NCBI RefSeq assembly: GCF_033542235.1
Contig: NZ_JAWRCU010000001.1
Location: forward strand, 558,001-622,000
Direction: 5' to 3'
DNA from: JAWRCU01 sp033542235
Lineage (GTDB): Bacteria; Pseudomonadota; Alphaproteobacteria; Rhizobiales; Rhizobiaceae
Length of the DNA: 64,000 bases
The notes below the pieces were generated by a model, which had not been told where the DNA came from, did no database searches, and saw only the letters and a program-made list of their open reading frames with translations. A program made the translations under genes and the position numbers. This document shows, piece after piece, positions 61,689-64,000 of this stretch (the stretch's first letter is position 1; the number at the start of each line of letters is the position of its first letter).

Positions 61689-62483
61689 TCACACCGCGAT
61701 CGGGGCCTTGATCGAGCCATCGGCCACGTAATTGTCCAACCGGAAGTGCTCGTAGCGGAAATCGAAGAGGTCCGTGACCGCGGGATCGATCCACATTTTC
61801 GGAAGCGGCTTTGGCGCCCTGAGAAGCTGCTCCCGCGCCTGCTCGAAGTGGTTGGAGTAAAGATGCGCGTCGCCGAGCGCATGGATGAACTCGCCCGGCT
61901 TCAGCCCGCTCACCTGCGCCACCATCATCGTGAACAGCGCATAGGAAGCGATATTGAACGGCACGCCGAGAAAAATGTCGGCAGAGCGTTGGTAGAGCTG
62001 ACAGGAAAGCTTGCCGTCGGCGACATAGAACTGAAACAGGCAATGGCAGGGCGGCAGCGCCATCTGGTCGACCTCGGCCGGGTTCCAGGCCGTCACGATC
62101 AGCCGTCGCGAATGAGGATTTTTCTTTATCTGGGCAAGAAGGCTGCTGATCTGATCGATCGTCCGACCATCCTCGCCCGGCCATGACCGCCACTGCTTGC
62201 CATAGACCGGTCCGAGGTCGCCGTTCTCGTCGGCCCATTCGTCCCAGATCGAGACGCCGTTATCGTTGAGATACTTGATATTGGTGTCGCCTTTCAGGAA
62301 CCAGAGCAGCTCGTGAATGATCGACTTCAGATGCAGCCTCTTGGTTGTCGTCACCGGGAAGCCGCGCTGAAGGTCGAAGCGCATCTGGTAGCCGAAAACG
62401 GAGCGCGTCCCGGTGCCGGTACGATCGCTGCGATCACCGCCGTTTTCGAGGACGTGCCTCAAGAGATCGAGATACTGTCGCAT
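61689..62483 (-). CDS. thyA: thymidylate synthase
   Basis: A 264-residue enzyme of classical length. The nucleophile Cys lies in MALPPCHCLFQFYVADGK near 141-158, the dUMP-binding Arg pair in NPHSRRLIV near 122, and RSADIFLGVPFNIASYA near 166-182 and HALGDAHLYSNH near 201 follow. Makes dTMP from dUMP and produces dihydrofolate, which FolA recycles. It starts the thyA - DUF4424 - folA group. Confidence 0.97.
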   Translation of the reverse strand: MRQYLDLLRHVLENGGDRSDRTGTGTRSVFGYQMRFDLQRGFPVTTTKRLHLKSIIHELLWFLKGDTNIKYLNDNGVSIWDEWADENGDLGPVYGKQWRSWPGEDGRTIDQISSLLAQIKKNPHSRRLIVTAWNPAEVDQMALPPCHCLFQFYVADGKLSCQLYQRSADIFLGVPFNIASYALFTMMVAQVSGLKPGEFIHALGDAHLYSNHFEQAREQLLRAPKPLPKMWIDPAVTDLFDFRYEHFRLDNYVADGSIKAPIAV

Positions 62484-62592
62484 GGCTCCAGCCGATTCGG
62501 GCTAACCTTCAATAGATAGTCGGTGGGCGGCGGCAGTGAAACTGCCGCCACAGGTTTCTCCCAAGCTGAATATCGCGCGACGGTCGGTGCCT

Positions 62593-62904
62593 TCACAGGC
62601 TGGCAAGTTTACCGAGTTCCCTTGCGACCAGATAGTAGAAGGTCACGCGGTGCTTCGAGTGATCGGCTGCCATCGCCCGGCAGACCTTCTCCAGCACTGA
62701 ATCGGCCACCTTGTCGTCGGTGACGCCGAGCTTCTTGGCGATCCAGTTTGCCTTGACGCGCTCGAGCTCCTTCGGGTCGCCGCAGGAGACCAGCGAGGAA
62801 TCGCGGTTGCGCAGCGCGATTCCGAGATGCTTCACGATCTTTTCGACCGCATCGGCATCTGCCGCGGCATCGTATTTCTTCACATCCGTAAGATAGTCGG
62901 CCAT
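62593..62904 (-). CDS. DUF2853 family protein
   Basis: A 103-residue acidic/helical protein starting MADYLTDVKKYDAAADADAVE, the DUF2853 signature, with SLVSCGDPKELERVKANWIAK near 37-57 and a helical C-terminus (HRVTFYYLVARELGKL). Family of soluble proteins found in proteobacteria and Bacteroidetes, function unknown. It lies upstream of thyA, 109 bp away on the same strand. Confidence 0.88.
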   Translation of the reverse strand: MADYLTDVKKYDAAADADAVEKIVKHLGIALRNRDSSLVSCGDPKELERVKANWIAKKLGVTDDKVADSVLEKVCRAMAADHSKHRVTFYYLVARELGKLASL

Positions 62905-63272
62905 GGGTTCCTCGATCGGTCCGCCGGCACGGACGCCTTGTTCAACGCCGGACCTGTACCCCGCCCACAGAAAACTTCCGGTTGCGGTCGCGCAAAGTCA
63001 ACCCGCATTCCCCAAGGGAATGCAGGGTTGGCGTCAAAATCGAGTGTGTCAGGCCGTCGGAAGGCCCGAGCGGGCCAGTCGCATCAATGCACACGAAGCC
63101 TTTCTGCAGCCCGGCCACTGTCTTGTCGATGACGGTCGCCGCGGGGCCAGACGCGCTTTCAGCCAAGCTCACGGTCGATCGCAATCGATAGCTCGGTCTA
63201 CAGACATTGCGCCCAGCTCCTAGATGGTCGGTGAGGACGTCAAAAGTTCCGATTCGCAAAAGAGGCAAGAAA
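62905..63272. other. intergenic region with one strong hairpin
   Basis: 368 bp between the DUF2853 gene and the oxidoreductase gene, which are divergent. At 62999-63030 CAACCCGCATTCCC pairs with GGGAATGCAGGGTTG with one bulged base. There is no T tract. A minus-strand frame covering the region runs into the oxidoreductase gene and shows no family match. Otherwise no signal is seen. Confidence 0.45.
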
Positions 63273-64000
63273 ATGAAGGTCGGATTCATCGGACTAGGAC
63301 ATATGGGTTCCGGCATGGCCGCAAGCCTGCTCAAGGCCGGTCATGAACTGACAGTCTACAATCGGACGCGCACCAAGATGGACCCGCTCGTCGCGCAGGG
63401 CGCCCATCCCAGCGCCAGCGTGTCGGACGCCTGTCGCGGCGACGTCGTCATGACCATGCTGGCCGACGACAGTGCAGTCGAGAGCGTGGTGTTCGACACC
63501 GGTGGTATAATTGACAGCTTGGGCGCCGGCGGCATCCATATCTCCTCGAGCACCGTCAGCGTAGCTCTGTCCGAAAGGCTCGCTGAGGCCCACGCGGAGG
63601 CAGGACAGCGATTTGTTGCGGCGCCGGTGTTCGGCCGTCCCGATGCCGCGGCAGCCGCTCAGATCTTCGTGGTCGCTGCAGGTCCGCCCGATGCTATCGA
63701 AGCCGCGAGGCCGCTTCTCTCCGCAATTGGCAAGAGCACCTTTATTGCTTCCGAAATTCCCAAGATTGCCAATCTCGTGAAGCTCAGCGGCAACTTCCTG
63801 CTCGCCTCGCTCATCGAATCGCTCGGAGAGGCTATCGCTTTGGTTGGCAAGGCCGGGGTCGATCGCCGGCAGTACCTCGATTTCCTGACTTCGACGCTAT
63901 TCGACGTTCCTGTCTACAAGGCCTATGGAGAGCTGATCGTCGAGGCAAAATTCGAGCCGGCCGCCTTCGCAGCCCCACTTGGCTACAAGGATATCCGGCT
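63273..64000 (+). CDS. 3-hydroxyisobutyrate dehydrogenase-like oxidoreductase (5' part)
   Basis: Starts at the ATG at 63273 (AGAGGC ribosome site) and is open to the window edge (242 codons). The NAD(P) Rossmann motif is GFIGLGHMGSGMA at residues 4-16, followed by LTVYNRTRTKMD. Further family motifs: SSSTVS near 91 (substrate loop), APVFGRPDAA near 117 and the catalytic Lys in KLSGNFLLASLIESLGEA near 169-186. Beta-hydroxyacid dehydrogenases of this type include 3-hydroxyisobutyrate, tartronate semialdehyde and glyoxylate reductases; the altered SSSTVS loop prevents choosing between them. The last third of the gene lies outside the window. Confidence 0.88.
   Translation, partial: MKVGFIGLGHMGSGMAASLLKAGHELTVYNRTRTKMDPLVAQGAHPSASVSDACRGDVVMTMLADDSAVESVVFDTGGIIDSLGAGGIHISSSTVSVALSERLAEAHAEAGQRFVAAPVFGRPDAAAAAQIFVVAAGPPDAIEAARPLLSAIGKSTFIASEIPKIANLVKLSGNFLLASLIESLGEAIALVGKAGVDRRQYLDFLTSTLFDVPVYKAYGELIVEAKFEPAAFAAPLGYKDIR

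Overview
The window looks like a chromosomal piece of an alphaproteobacterium of the order Hyphomicrobiales, most likely Mesorhizobium or a close Phyllobacteriaceae relative. This is inferred from high GC, the gene families (BA14K-type secreted protein, DUF1127, DUF1656/FUSC exporter) and a core block holding ilvC, kup, pdxJ, ilvI-ilvN, miaA/serB and degP-hflCK-folA-thyA. No rRNA or CRISPR array is visible. The only tRNA is a tRNA-Lys(CTT).

Positions 1 to about 7,100 are the right end of an integrated element ending at the 3' end of tRNA-Lys. It holds an OLD-like ATPase/TOPRIM nuclease, an ATP-dependent DNA ligase gene and a tyrosine integrase that are each broken by one in-frame amber codon, a two-gene holin-type operon with its own terminator, and several small phage-type genes. 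A second integrase remnant lies on the other side of the tRNA. The left end of the element is outside the window.

From 7.7 to 25 kb are a YhaN/YhaO (Rad50/Mre11-like) repair pair, a methyltransferase, a PhzF-type enzyme, a MacA/MacB-type export operon, a CPA1 antiporter, Nudix and EEP hydrolases, a BA14K-like secreted protein, two single-domain PilZ proteins, ilvC and a TetR regulator. Two kinds of palindromic intergenic repeat sit here. The pair of 76-bp hairpins at 13643-13808 shows only compensatory changes in its stems.

From 25 to 46 kb the content is mostly transport and accessory metabolism: Kup, PdxJ, a FUSC/DUF1656/HlyD exporter with a divergent MarR, a RecD-like helicase, a LysR regulator, an MFS/TetR divergent pair with a clear operator, a cobalt-type nitrile hydratase operon (alpha, beta, accessory), an SDR-DoxX fusion, an RND pump and a LysE exporter. 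From 46 to 64 kb is core metabolism and envelope quality control: ilvI-ilvN behind a readable attenuator whose leader peptide contains Ile-Ile-Leu-Val-Val, an autoregulated XRE-cupin gene, HerA, a diguanylate cyclase, miaA and serB with overlapping start codons, the degP-DUF2065-hflC-hflK cluster, folA, thyA, and the 5' part of a 3-hydroxyisobutyrate-dehydrogenase-like gene at the right edge.

The most unusual signals are the co-varying palindromes, the two amber codons that both replace a probable tyrosine in neighbouring island genes, the operator centred on a start codon, and the overlapping divergent start codons of miaA and serB.
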